From positions 1-11,472 of the forward strand of contig CAJOKY010000046.1 in the NCBI GenBank assembly GCA_905235425.1: DNA of 11,472 nucleotides, given 5' to 3'. Every line of letters begins with the position of its first letter. Positions within the stretch are counted from its first letter, which is position 1. The notes under the pieces were generated by a model. The model did not search any database and had not been told where the DNA came from. It saw only the letters and a list, made by a program, of their open reading frames with translations. Shown here piece by piece: positions 1 to 6,293 of the stretch. A program made the translations under genes and the position numbers. This DNA comes from an uncultured Selenomonadaceae bacterium. Its GTDB lineage: Bacteria; Bacillota; Negativicutes; Selenomonadales; Selenomonadaceae.

Positions 1-169
1 ATCTAACATTAGGGAGCAGGGGGTAGATTGGCGATTATAATTCCTACCTCCTACTATCTACCCTCTACCATCTAACATTAGGGAGCAGGGGGTAGATTGG
101 CGATTGTAATTCCTACCTCCTACTATCTACCCTCTACCATCTAACATTAGGGAGCAGGGAACAGATTTA
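1..169. repeat. 69-bp tandem repeat built of 7-bp units
   Basis: Two full 69-bp copies (1-69 and 70-138) differ at one visible base (gattat versus gattgt, about position 37/106). A third partial copy runs from 139 to about 159. Each copy holds 7-bp units of the type AGGGAGC, AGGGGGT (11-24) followed by units in the opposite orientation of the type ACCNTCT (46-73), so each copy is an imperfect palindrome. The partial third copy continues as units AGGGAGC (149-155), AGGGAAC (156-162) and AGATTTA (163-169); the last three bases of that unit are the stop codon of the neighbouring minus-strand gene. The window begins inside the tract, so the array may be longer. Confidence 0.93.
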
Positions 170-1408
170 TTCAAAGTTTAACTTCACGAAATTTATACCG
201 AGCATAGCGTTGACCGTAGAAACGCCGTAATCGTTAGGATAATTAAGCGCCGCGACCAAAACTTTGCTGACATAAATTTTTTTGTCGTCAAGATAATAAC
301 TGCTTGCCGCGTGAATGGCAATCGGTGAACCGTCGGCGTCATTGCCCAAAAGCATAAGTACGTGACCGCGTTTAAAAATCAGTGTGCCGGTCGGACTTTT
401 TTGCAAAATTTTTATACGCGTGTTAAAATCTTCAACGTTAAATTTCGTAATACTCGGCATAAGTTTTAACTGCCTATTGGCGTCACGCGGAATTTCAATT
501 CCCATACTTCTGTAAATGTCGCTTGTAAAGGCGGAGCAGTCTACGCTTTCTTTGAGACCGCCCCAGCCGTAAACGTCGCCCAAAAATTTAAAGCCCTGCC
601 GAATGAAATTATTTTTCGTACACGGCAGAAAACCTTTGTGTACAGTGTCGTCTTTCGCAATTTTTATCGTCTTCTCTTGAATCTTGTCACCTTCCCGCGC
701 AGGAATTTTCGCAAGCCAAAAATTTCCGTCATCTGCGCGGTCTTGAAGTGGAATTACAGCGCCCATTTGGAACAAGATATTTTTACCGTCAACGTTGACG
801 GCTTTTTTATTTGCAGTCACCACGATAAAATTTTCCGGCTTAACGTAGTTCAACCAATGCTCACGCGTCGTCAATGCAAGCTTGCTTTTGTCGATCCAGC
901 CAAAATAATTTCGCGCCTGCACAAAGAAAAATTTTTTATCCAAACTTTCCCATAACACAGCAACAGCCTCGCAAGGATCAAGCGCCGTACCTTGAAGGTC
1001 GTCGAAATCGTCGCCTGCCCAATCTTTCGGCAGAAGGCGAATATTTACCCTTTCCATAGTCACGGCGTATGAAACGGCTACTTCATCTTTCAGCGCGTCC
1101 AAATTTTGATTTTCATGATCGGCAACATTAACGTCGGAGTTTGCCTTTAAAATTCTTTCACGAAGTTTTTCGGCGGGGATTTTATCGGGATACCGGCTTA
1201 AATCGGCGGCGTATGTGTCACCGGCGCGAATAGTTGAGTTAAGTCGTGAAATATCCCGCGCAGATAAAATTACATTGTCGCCGTCAGAAAGTTTAGCTGT
1301 CCAATATTCCGGCGTAGCTCGTTCGTCAGTAAGTTCAATCGCCGCAGAAACAGTATTGCTCATAAAAATAACCACCGCCATAAAAAATAAAATTACGTTT
1401 AATCTCAA
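167..1408 (-). CDS. Secreted NlpC/P60 peptidoglycan endopeptidase with two SH3-like domains
   Basis: Predicted exported cysteine peptidase that would cut peptide bonds in the wall stem peptide (gamma-D-Glu to diamino acid type). The chosen start is TTG at 1408, which follows GAGGG with a 7-nt gap and gives a 413-aa protein with a clean signal peptide: MRLN, a hydrophobic stretch to about residue 17, and a VSA-A cleavage site near 22/23. The frame stays open to a TTG at 1456, but that one lacks a ribosome site. Residues ~30-90 (EYW..KL, VILSARDI) resemble the N-terminal stabilising domain of NlpC/P60 proteins, and ~110-250 fit the paired SH3 domains of that architecture. The catalytic domain carries YGWGG (280-284), DCSAF with Cys291, His349 (GHV) and His366 (IHA), a full Cys-His-His set. 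It is last in the group behind the 118-aa and 183-aa genes, with a 72-nt gap. The family call is firm; the exact bond cut is inferred. Confidence 0.9.
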   Translation of the reverse strand: MRLNVILFFMAVVIFMSNTVSAAIELTDERATPEYWTAKLSDGDNVILSARDISRLNSTIRAGDTYAADLSRYPDKIPAEKLRERILKANSDVNVADHENQNLDALKDEVAVSYAVTMERVNIRLLPKDWAGDDFDDLQGTALDPCEAVAVLWESLDKKFFFVQARNYFGWIDKSKLALTTREHWLNYVKPENFIVVTANKKAVNVDGKNILFQMGAVIPLQDRADDGNFWLAKIPAREGDKIQEKTIKIAKDDTVHKGFLPCTKNNFIRQGFKFLGDVYGWGGLKESVDCSAFTSDIYRSMGIEIPRDANRQLKLMPSITKFNVEDFNTRIKILQKSPTGTLIFKRGHVLMLLGNDADGSPIAIHAASSYYLDDKKIYVSKVLVAALNYPNDYGVSTVNAMLGINFVKLNFE

Positions 1409-1480
1409 ATGTCTACCCTCACCAATTTCAACACAAAAAAAGCACGTCAATTTCAACGCGCTAAAGTCATTCGATACAAA

Positions 1481-1837
1481 TTACATTTCTGTTTTATGTT
1501 CATCTTCAAAAATTTTCGTCAGTTTAGCCCTACCGCCTTTAATGCCGGAATCCTCGACAATCTTTAACATAGACTTTGTACCGGCGTGAATATCAAATTT
1601 TATGTTGCCGATTGTGAACGCAGAAATTCTTATGAGATTGGACGAAGAAATATTAATGTCAAAAGCCGTCTTGCTTAAAAGTTCGTGCGTGATATCCATA
1701 AGCCCTTGAATTTTTACCTTGTCTTCGTCTGTAAGTCTAAGCTTTGAATCACGCGCCTGTTTGTAGGGTAAAACCACTTTTCGGCAATTAGCTCTACGTT
1801 TAAGCAGTTCAAGCAACAATGAAATATTTTTAGCCAT
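1481..1837 (-). CDS. Conserved-looking hypothetical protein, 118 aa
   Basis: I do not recognise this protein. It starts at ATG 1837 with a GAGGTG site placed so that it overlaps the TGA stop of the upstream 183-aa gene; only 9 nt separate the two, which points to translational coupling. No signal peptide or membrane segment is visible. The N-terminus is basic (LLKRRANCRK, around residues 11-20), followed by a mostly helical-looking middle and a charged C-terminus ending near DEHKTEM. The real-gene call rests on the ribosome site, tight coupling and codon use like its neighbours (GGC, GCC, AAA, GAA). With a cytoplasmic coupled partner upstream and a wall hydrolase downstream, a role in the same process is possible but not shown. 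Confidence 0.8.
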   Translation of the reverse strand: MAKNISLLLELLKRRANCRKVVLPYKQARDSKLRLTDEDKVKIQGLMDITHELLSKTAFDINISSSNLIRISAFTIGNIKFDIHAGTKSMLKIVEDSGIKGGRAKLTKIFEDEHKTEM

Positions 1838-1846
1838 TGCCGCACC

Positions 1847-2398
1847 TCAATCTTTTTGGTGGAGAAAGAAGGCTTTACCTGCTACAGATTCAAGTTGCAG
1901 AGGACTGTTTTCATTGAGACGCCCGCCGTTGTTTACCATAAACGCAACCGCCTTGCACCAATCGCGCATCATGCCTTCATCAAAACCGAGACAATATGCC
2001 AAATCGACAATGTTTGAAAGTTCGCCGTTATAAACTTCATCGCAGACAGACGCGCCGAAAAGCAACCAGAATATCAGGCGGTAGAACTCATTAAAATTCT
2101 TTTCGCCGTTTTTATTTTTCATGTCGCGATAAATATTTATCAAACCTATTTCGTCAACTTTTTCCAAAGGACCGGTCTTGCCCGGCGTGAAAATATTTGC
2201 CATAATTGCAATATAAGCGTCGGCAGTGTAATTGACGAATTGCGCCGCCGCAAAAGTTTTGTACTTTGCACTTGCTCCGCCAAACATAAAAATACTGCCC
2301 GAACGTCCTGCCAAATAATTATCTGTGTCTTGAACCAATGCGCGGAATTTAGTTAAACGCATATCGCCCGAGCTGCTTGCATCTTGTCGAATTGACAT
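1847..2398 (-). CDS. Hypothetical protein, 183 aa, first gene of a three-gene unit
   Basis: Unrecognised soluble protein, first in the transcription unit that continues into the 118-aa gene and probably the NlpC/P60 gene. The ATG at 2398 follows a strong GGAGG (plus-strand positions 2408-2412) with a 9-nt gap, and a good promoter lies just upstream (2439-2467). No signal peptide is seen. A Gly/Ser/Phe-rich stretch around residues 31-45 (GRSGSIFMFGGASAKYK) is followed by helical segments. The segment near residues 115-155 (FGASVCDEVYNGEL, then a helix with DEGMMRDWCKAV) loosely recalls the helical TerB fold. That resemblance is weak and I would not name the gene from it. Confidence 0.85.
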   Translation of the reverse strand: MSIRQDASSSGDMRLTKFRALVQDTDNYLAGRSGSIFMFGGASAKYKTFAAAQFVNYTADAYIAIMANIFTPGKTGPLEKVDEIGLINIYRDMKNKNGEKNFNEFYRLIFWLLFGASVCDEVYNGELSNIVDLAYCLGFDEGMMRDWCKAVAFMVNNGGRLNENSPLQLESVAGKAFFLHQKD

Positions 2399-2438
2399 AC
2401 AAAAAAACCTCCAAAACTATTTCGTTTAAACTAAAAAT

Positions 2439-2467
2439 ATTTTATCAGATTTAACGCGCATATTCAA
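2439..2467 (-). promoter_or_regulatory. Sigma-70-type promoter for the 183-aa gene
   Basis: On the minus strand, TTGAAT (2462-2467, 4 of 6 matches to the -35 consensus), a 17-nt spacer and TAAAAT (2439-2444, 5 of 6 matches to the -10). The predicted start is about 30-40 nt before the ATG at 2398, with GGAGG between. The promoter sits in the 86-nt gap after the glycosyltransferase gene, so the downstream trio can be made separately from the upstream envelope genes. Confidence 0.65.
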
Positions 2468-2484
2468 GCAATTTTTTAGCGGAC

Positions 2485-3588
2485 TTAAGGCAACAGACTA
2501 GGATTCGGCGCAGAAATTTTTGCCTGAAGTTCGGCTAATTGCTTTTTCAAATTTGCAATTTCCGCGTCCTTAGCCTCCAACAAATTTTGGTTATACGTCG
2601 TTATCGTGAAGAAGTATGAGTAAAGCGCCACTTGATCTGCCGGATTGACAGCAAAAAAGTTTCGGCGGTAAAGTTCATTAATTTGAAAAGGTTGCAACTT
2701 GTCAAAATTATATGCGGCGTCGCGAATCGTTTTAAGCCTGCCTTGTACGTACCAATCCACAAAGGCGTAGCGTATGGCGGGATTTTTCATAATAAATTCG
2801 GTCTTCTCCATAACCTTATCCATTGCCTTCATAGCGCCGATAAGATTTGAAGTCATTTCAAATGCATCGCGTCCCTTGTGAGAAAGTGAACCTTGTCTTA
2901 TGCGGTAATAATAAATTACGTTGGGAACTCGTACATAAACTTTTGCACGCATAAGACAGGTAAAACAAACTACTAAATCTTCCCATGCAGTTATGTTAGG
3001 AAACTGAATATTATTTTTTACAAGAAAATCACGACGGAATAATTTATTGCAAGTCCACCACAAAGTACGGTAATTAATGAAACGTACAACGCGCTCGCCG
3101 ATATTTTCAGATTCCAAAGTAGGCTGTTCTACATAAGGTCCCTGCTGAAAAGTTTTAAGTATAACCTGATTTTCATTTTCATAGTATTCAAAATATCTTT
3201 CACCGTGAATAATTTCAGCGCCGGTTGCCTCTGCAACAGTATAAAATTCTTCAAGTGCAGTATTCGTGAAAAAATCGTCGCTGTCAAGGAATGCAATATA
3301 TTTTCCGCGTGCACTTCCCATAGCGGTATTACGCGGCAGACCGGGAAAGCCGCTGTTTTTTTTCAGACGAATAAGTTTAAGTCTGCCTTCAAACTGAGGC
3401 GCAATTTCAGTAACAATTTTAACAGAATTGTCGGTGCTGCAATCGTCCGCCACGATAACTTCAAAATCTTGCATAGTTTGCTTTAAAAGACTGTCCAAAC
3501 ATTGGGCGATATATTTTTCCGTGTTGTACATTGCGATTATTACGGAAATTGCCGGTGCGGCAGTTTTTTTGTCAGATTTTTTTGCCAT
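2485..3588 (-). CDS. Family 2 glycosyltransferase (GT-A fold) with C-terminal coiled coil
   Basis: Predicted cytoplasmic enzyme moving a sugar from a nucleotide-sugar to a growing surface or wall glycan; the substrate cannot be told from sequence. Residues 14-22 (ISVIIAMYN) are the usual GT2 opening strand. Asp48-Asp49 (ADDCSTDNS) bind the nucleotide, DSDD (102-105) is the metal-binding DXD-type motif, and WED (202-204) is the likely catalytic-base motif. After about residue 245 comes a helical region, and residues 335-358 (LLEAKDAEIANLKKQLAELQ) look like a short coiled coil, suggesting self-association or a partner. ATG 3588 has an AAAGGA site. The gene lies 107 nt after the LCP gene with a 7-bp repeat tract between and no separate promoter that I can see, so it is probably co-transcribed. 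Confidence 0.93.
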   Translation of the reverse strand: MAKKSDKKTAAPAISVIIAMYNTEKYIAQCLDSLLKQTMQDFEVIVADDCSTDNSVKIVTEIAPQFEGRLKLIRLKKNSGFPGLPRNTAMGSARGKYIAFLDSDDFFTNTALEEFYTVAEATGAEIIHGERYFEYYENENQVILKTFQQGPYVEQPTLESENIGERVVRFINYRTLWWTCNKLFRRDFLVKNNIQFPNITAWEDLVVCFTCLMRAKVYVRVPNVIYYYRIRQGSLSHKGRDAFEMTSNLIGAMKAMDKVMEKTEFIMKNPAIRYAFVDWYVQGRLKTIRDAAYNFDKLQPFQINELYRRNFFAVNPADQVALYSYFFTITTYNQNLLEAKDAEIANLKKQLAELQAKISAPNPSLLP

Positions 3589-3611
3589 AAAATTTTCCTT
3601 TCGTTTATGGG

Positions 3612-3702
3612 TTAGCTGTTAGCTTTTAGCTATTAGCTGTTAGCGGTTAATATCTAATGGCTAATGGCTAATCGCTAATGGCTAATCGCTATCAACTAAT
3701 TC
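3612..3702. repeat. Palindromic tract of thirteen 7-bp units
   Basis: Thirteen heptamers follow each other without a break in phase. Units 1-5 are TTAGCNN (3612-3646), unit 6 is TTAATAT (3647-3653), and units 7-11 are CTAATNG or CTAATCG (3654-3688). The last two, CTATCAA and CTAATTC (3689-3702), are degenerate. The second half is the reverse complement of the first half's core, so about 36 nt on each side could pair at roughly three quarters of positions. The first three bases of the last unit (3696-3698) are the TAG stop of the LCP gene. No T-run follows, so it is not a standard terminator. Confidence 0.93.
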
Positions 3703-5162
3703 CTTGTCTTATATGAATCACTGCGCGACGGTGTATCAAAAGGCTCATCTGTAGTAGTATCATTTCGGTAGCTGTCAGAAGTTCGACGATCGTCATAAAC
3801 ACGCCTTTCATCGTAAGTGCGATTTTCTGAATAACTTCTATCATCATACCTGCGCGAAGTAGAATCATCACTGCTACGATAATCATCGGGATAATTTTCA
3901 CCGCGCCTGTAATTATCGGAATTTGAACTTTCGCGTCTGTCGTCATAATTGGAATTTCTATCAACACCGCTCCTGTCGGAACTGCCGGAACTTTGCCGCG
4001 AATCGTCGGAATATCTGTCACTGCGATTATCAGAATTGTAACGGTCATCTGAAGTACGGCGTTCGTCGTAACTTTCATTAGAATCAAAAGAACTTCTACG
4101 CCTTGCCGAGCCGATATTTTCTGCGCCTTCGGGAATTTCAACAGCGCTGTCCGGAATGGAATCACTGTATTCATGAGCGTCCCTTTCAAAGCGGCGGCGC
4201 ATATTTGAATCAACAGAAACGCCGAGACCTTCCGCCATTGTGTAACGAATTTCATCAACGTAGGGAATCCAATAACTTATTTCGTCAATATACAAAGGAT
4301 ATCCTGGTACCATATCGGTATAAAGCCCGTTTTCCTGCGCGGCTTTCAGAGCGCCGGCAATTTCCAAAAGTTCGCGGAAAGACATATCAGTATCGATAGC
4401 GTACATAACTTCACGAATAATTTCAGGTATGCGCGTAATAATTTCAGGTGACGTGACTTTATCCAAGCAAGCTTCCATAAACTGTTGCTGACGTTGCACC
4501 CTGCCGATATCACCTTCTGAATCGCGATAACGCACATAAGTCACGGCGGTTTTTCCGTCCATATGCTGGCGCCCGGGATAAAGATCAATGACAAGCCCGC
4601 CGTCGTCATCCCAAGGATCTTCGTAGTACATACGTTTTGGTACGTAGATATCAACGCCGCCTATCGCGTCAATTATTTTTACAAAACTGCGAACGTTGAC
4701 AATTATGTAATGGTCAATGTCAATGCCGAGAAAATTTTCTACGGTAATTTCAGTAAGAGGCTCACCGCCGTATGCATACGCGGCATTTATTTTGTCAAAA
4801 CCATAGCCGTAAATTCTAACGCGCGTATCACGAGGGATTGACAAAAGTGACGCTTGATCGTACTTAGGATCAACCGTTGCAACCATAAGAGTATCCGAGC
4901 GTCCCACGTCGTCATGTCGAATATCTACGCCCATAATTAAAATTGTCGCCTTATCTGTTGCTTTTATCAATTCTTCGCTTTTATTTTCGCGTTGCTTTTC
5001 AATCACAGTCACGGGAGTTTTTTTCTTGCTGTCAAATACGCTTGATGAAGCAAACATAGCTCCGGCAACGGCGGAAGTTATAAAGCAAATCATAAGAAAG
5101 ATAAAAAGTACAAGCCGACTCTTTGAACGAGTTCGACGCGGCGGCAAATTTGAATTCTCCAA
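3696..5162 (-). CDS. LytR-CpsA-Psr (LCP) family wall glycopolymer transferase with long disordered tail
   Basis: LCP proteins attach lipid-linked glycopolymers to peptidoglycan on the outer face of the membrane. I prefer the TTG at 5162: it follows GGAAGGTGAT, a strong match to the ribosome site at good distance. The ATG at 5177, five codons earlier, has no site. Numbering from that ATG: cytoplasmic basic stretch (14-21, RRTRSKSR), one membrane helix (~22-43), then the LCP domain (~75-240) with GRSDT (92-96), SIPRDTRV (113-120), KINAAYAYGG (129-138) and VRYRD..GDIGRVQRQQQ (215-231), the arginines that grip the polyprenyl pyrophosphate. From about 357 to 493 the chain is almost only Asp, Arg, Ser, Tyr and Asn, with YDERR/YDDRR recurring at 370, 411, 455 and 461. 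The gene follows the acyltransferase with a gap of 9-24 nt, in an operon with it and the glycosyltransferase. Confidence 0.93.
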   Translation of the reverse strand: MENSNLPPRRTRSKSRLVLFIFLMICFITSAVAGAMFASSSVFDSKKKTPVTVIEKQRENKSEELIKATDKATILIMGVDIRHDDVGRSDTLMVATVDPKYDQASLLSIPRDTRVRIYGYGFDKINAAYAYGGEPLTEITVENFLGIDIDHYIIVNVRSFVKIIDAIGGVDIYVPKRMYYEDPWDDDGGLVIDLYPGRQHMDGKTAVTYVRYRDSEGDIGRVQRQQQFMEACLDKVTSPEIITRIPEIIREVMYAIDTDMSFRELLEIAGALKAAQENGLYTDMVPGYPLYIDEISYWIPYVDEIRYTMAEGLGVSVDSNMRRRFERDAHEYSDSIPDSAVEIPEGAENIGSARRRSSFDSNESYDERRTSDDRYNSDNRSDRYSDDSRQSSGSSDRSGVDRNSNYDDRRESSNSDNYRRGENYPDDYRSSDDSTSRRYDDRSYSENRTYDERRVYDDRRTSDSYRNDTTTDEPFDTPSRSDSYKTRN

Positions 5163-5186
5163 TGCATCACCTTCCATTAATGTGAA

Positions 5187-6080
5187 TTAAACTTTAGACC
5201 AATCGACAAGCGGTTCGCCTTCAAAAATTCCGTCATTCAATGCGTAAAGAATTTTGACGTCTGTATTATACAATAAGTCAAGACATTCAGAGGTTATCAT
5301 TTCGCGGTTGGTTATAAAATAATCGGATTTTTTCAGTACGTGAGAAGAATAAATTTTTCCGTTTACAGGCGCGATGCATTTAACTACGGGCACGGCAGTT
5401 ATTTTTTCCAACGTACTCGGAAAATTTTTTAATTCCTCAATGTCTTTGTCTGTAGCGCCCAGTCCTAAAAAAAACATCAACACTGCATTTTGAATGTTTG
5501 AAGAATATAAACCGCGCAGGACGCGACGCCATACCGGATACGGTGACCTGAAGTCGGCAATAAACGTATAAACTTTGCGACATTCTTCACGATATTTTTC
5601 AACTTCTTTTCCAAGATCGTCTTCAACGACGTTTTCAAGTTCCGACGTGTAGTGTTCAGCCAAAAATTTTTCCACGTCATACATTTTGTGAACATTGGCG
5701 CAAACTTTGTCGATATCCCAATTCCACCATTTTATTGCCATAAATTTTTTGATTGTTTCCTCATCAAACCGATACTTCACCACTCTTGCAGGATTGCCGA
5801 CGGCTATTGCGTAAGGCGGAATGTCTTTTGCCACTACCGAGTTTGCACCGATAATTGCCCCGCTACCTATTTTAATGCCGCCCATAACCGTTGCACAGCG
5901 CCCAATCCATACGTCATTGCCTATTATGGTCTGGTAATGGTTATCCAATCTTCTTGAACGCGGCATTTCGTCTTTAAGATAATTTTTCCCGTAAGAAATA
6001 AATTCATTACAAATACTGCCGTCATCAAAAGGATATGTCGTCACGGCATTTTTATAAAGGTGATTTAATCCCATGCTCAC
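5187..6080 (-). CDS. Hexapeptide-repeat O-acetyltransferase (CatB/XAT-like), 5' end broken
   Basis: Predicted acetyl-CoA-dependent O-acetyltransferase with a left-handed beta-helix. From the GTG at 6080, residues 5-18 (LNHLYKNAVTTYPF) match the loop bearing the family's catalytic His (His7). Residues 53-101 are hexapeptide repeats (IGNDVWIG, IKIGSGAIIGANSVVAKDIPPYAIAVGNPARVV), and WWNW (118-121) is typical of the XAT group. Beyond about residue 160 there is an extra domain of ~135 residues that I do not recognise, so the protein is longer than ordinary XAT enzymes. The 297-aa frame lacks the first helix coils, and neither GTG 6080 nor ATG 6074 has a ribosome site. The missing part is encoded just upstream (see 6081-6271), apparently shifted by one base. 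Just upstream of the LCP gene, so modification of the same glycan is likely. Confidence 0.85.
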   Translation of the reverse strand: MSMGLNHLYKNAVTTYPFDDGSICNEFISYGKNYLKDEMPRSRRLDNHYQTIIGNDVWIGRCATVMGGIKIGSGAIIGANSVVAKDIPPYAIAVGNPARVVKYRFDEETIKKFMAIKWWNWDIDKVCANVHKMYDVEKFLAEHYTSELENVVEDDLGKEVEKYREECRKVYTFIADFRSPYPVWRRVLRGLYSSNIQNAVLMFFLGLGATDKDIEELKNFPSTLEKITAVPVVKCIAPVNGKIYSSHVLKKSDYFITNREMITSECLDLLYNTDVKILYALNDGIFEGEPLVDWSKV

Positions 6081-6271
6081 GGTAAAGCCGGCTGCTATTG
6101 AAGAAAATCTTCCAACAAAAACATTAATTGGAGCTTCACCGCCAATTTCAAGATTTATGTCACCATAAGAATGAGCGCCGAACGTTATAAATTGTGTAGG
6201 ACGTTGATCCGAAGGGGGGGTAGCATGAAGTATCTGTCTACAGGTGCTCGGCCTGGTATTGGCAATAACAT
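6081..6271 (-). pseudogene. Upstream coding part of the acyltransferase, out of frame at a C7 run
   Basis: In the acyltransferase frame the minus strand stays open from the preceding gene's stop (6294) to 6080 but holds no ATG, GTG or TTG. Its last third is clearly protein-like and of this family: ITFGAHSYGDINLEIGG followed by VFVGRFSSIAAGF, the normal first beta-helix coils. A second frame starts at ATG 6271 (GGAG at plus positions 6284-6287, 12 nt away) and contains another ATG at 6226, then runs into seven C (plus-strand G, 6214-6220) and stops at 6185-6187 after 28 codons. With one extra C this frame would join the acyltransferase frame, giving about 361 residues. It is either a real frameshift, a phase-variable switch or a base-calling error in the homopolymer. 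Confidence 0.6.
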
Positions 6272-6293
6272 ATTTGTCTAAATCTCCAATCTG

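Noticed and set aside
1..158. Possible CRISPR array at the left edge
   Set aside because: The repeats are directly adjacent 69-bp copies with no unique spacers between them and are made of 7-bp units.
638..955. Plus-strand open frame of 105 residues
   Set aside because: Antisense to the NlpC/P60 gene, with no ribosome site and no family resemblance.
1409..1480. Promoter in the gap before the NlpC/P60 gene
   Set aside because: TTGACG is present on the minus strand, but no acceptable -10 box occurs at 16-18 nt. A GTTGAAATTG direct repeat there looks incidental.
3692..4258. 188-residue minus-strand open frame
   Set aside because: It overlaps the LCP tail in another frame. Its Ile/Thr/Met-rich composition is what the repeated GAT/CGT/TCT codons give when shifted, and it has no ribosome site.
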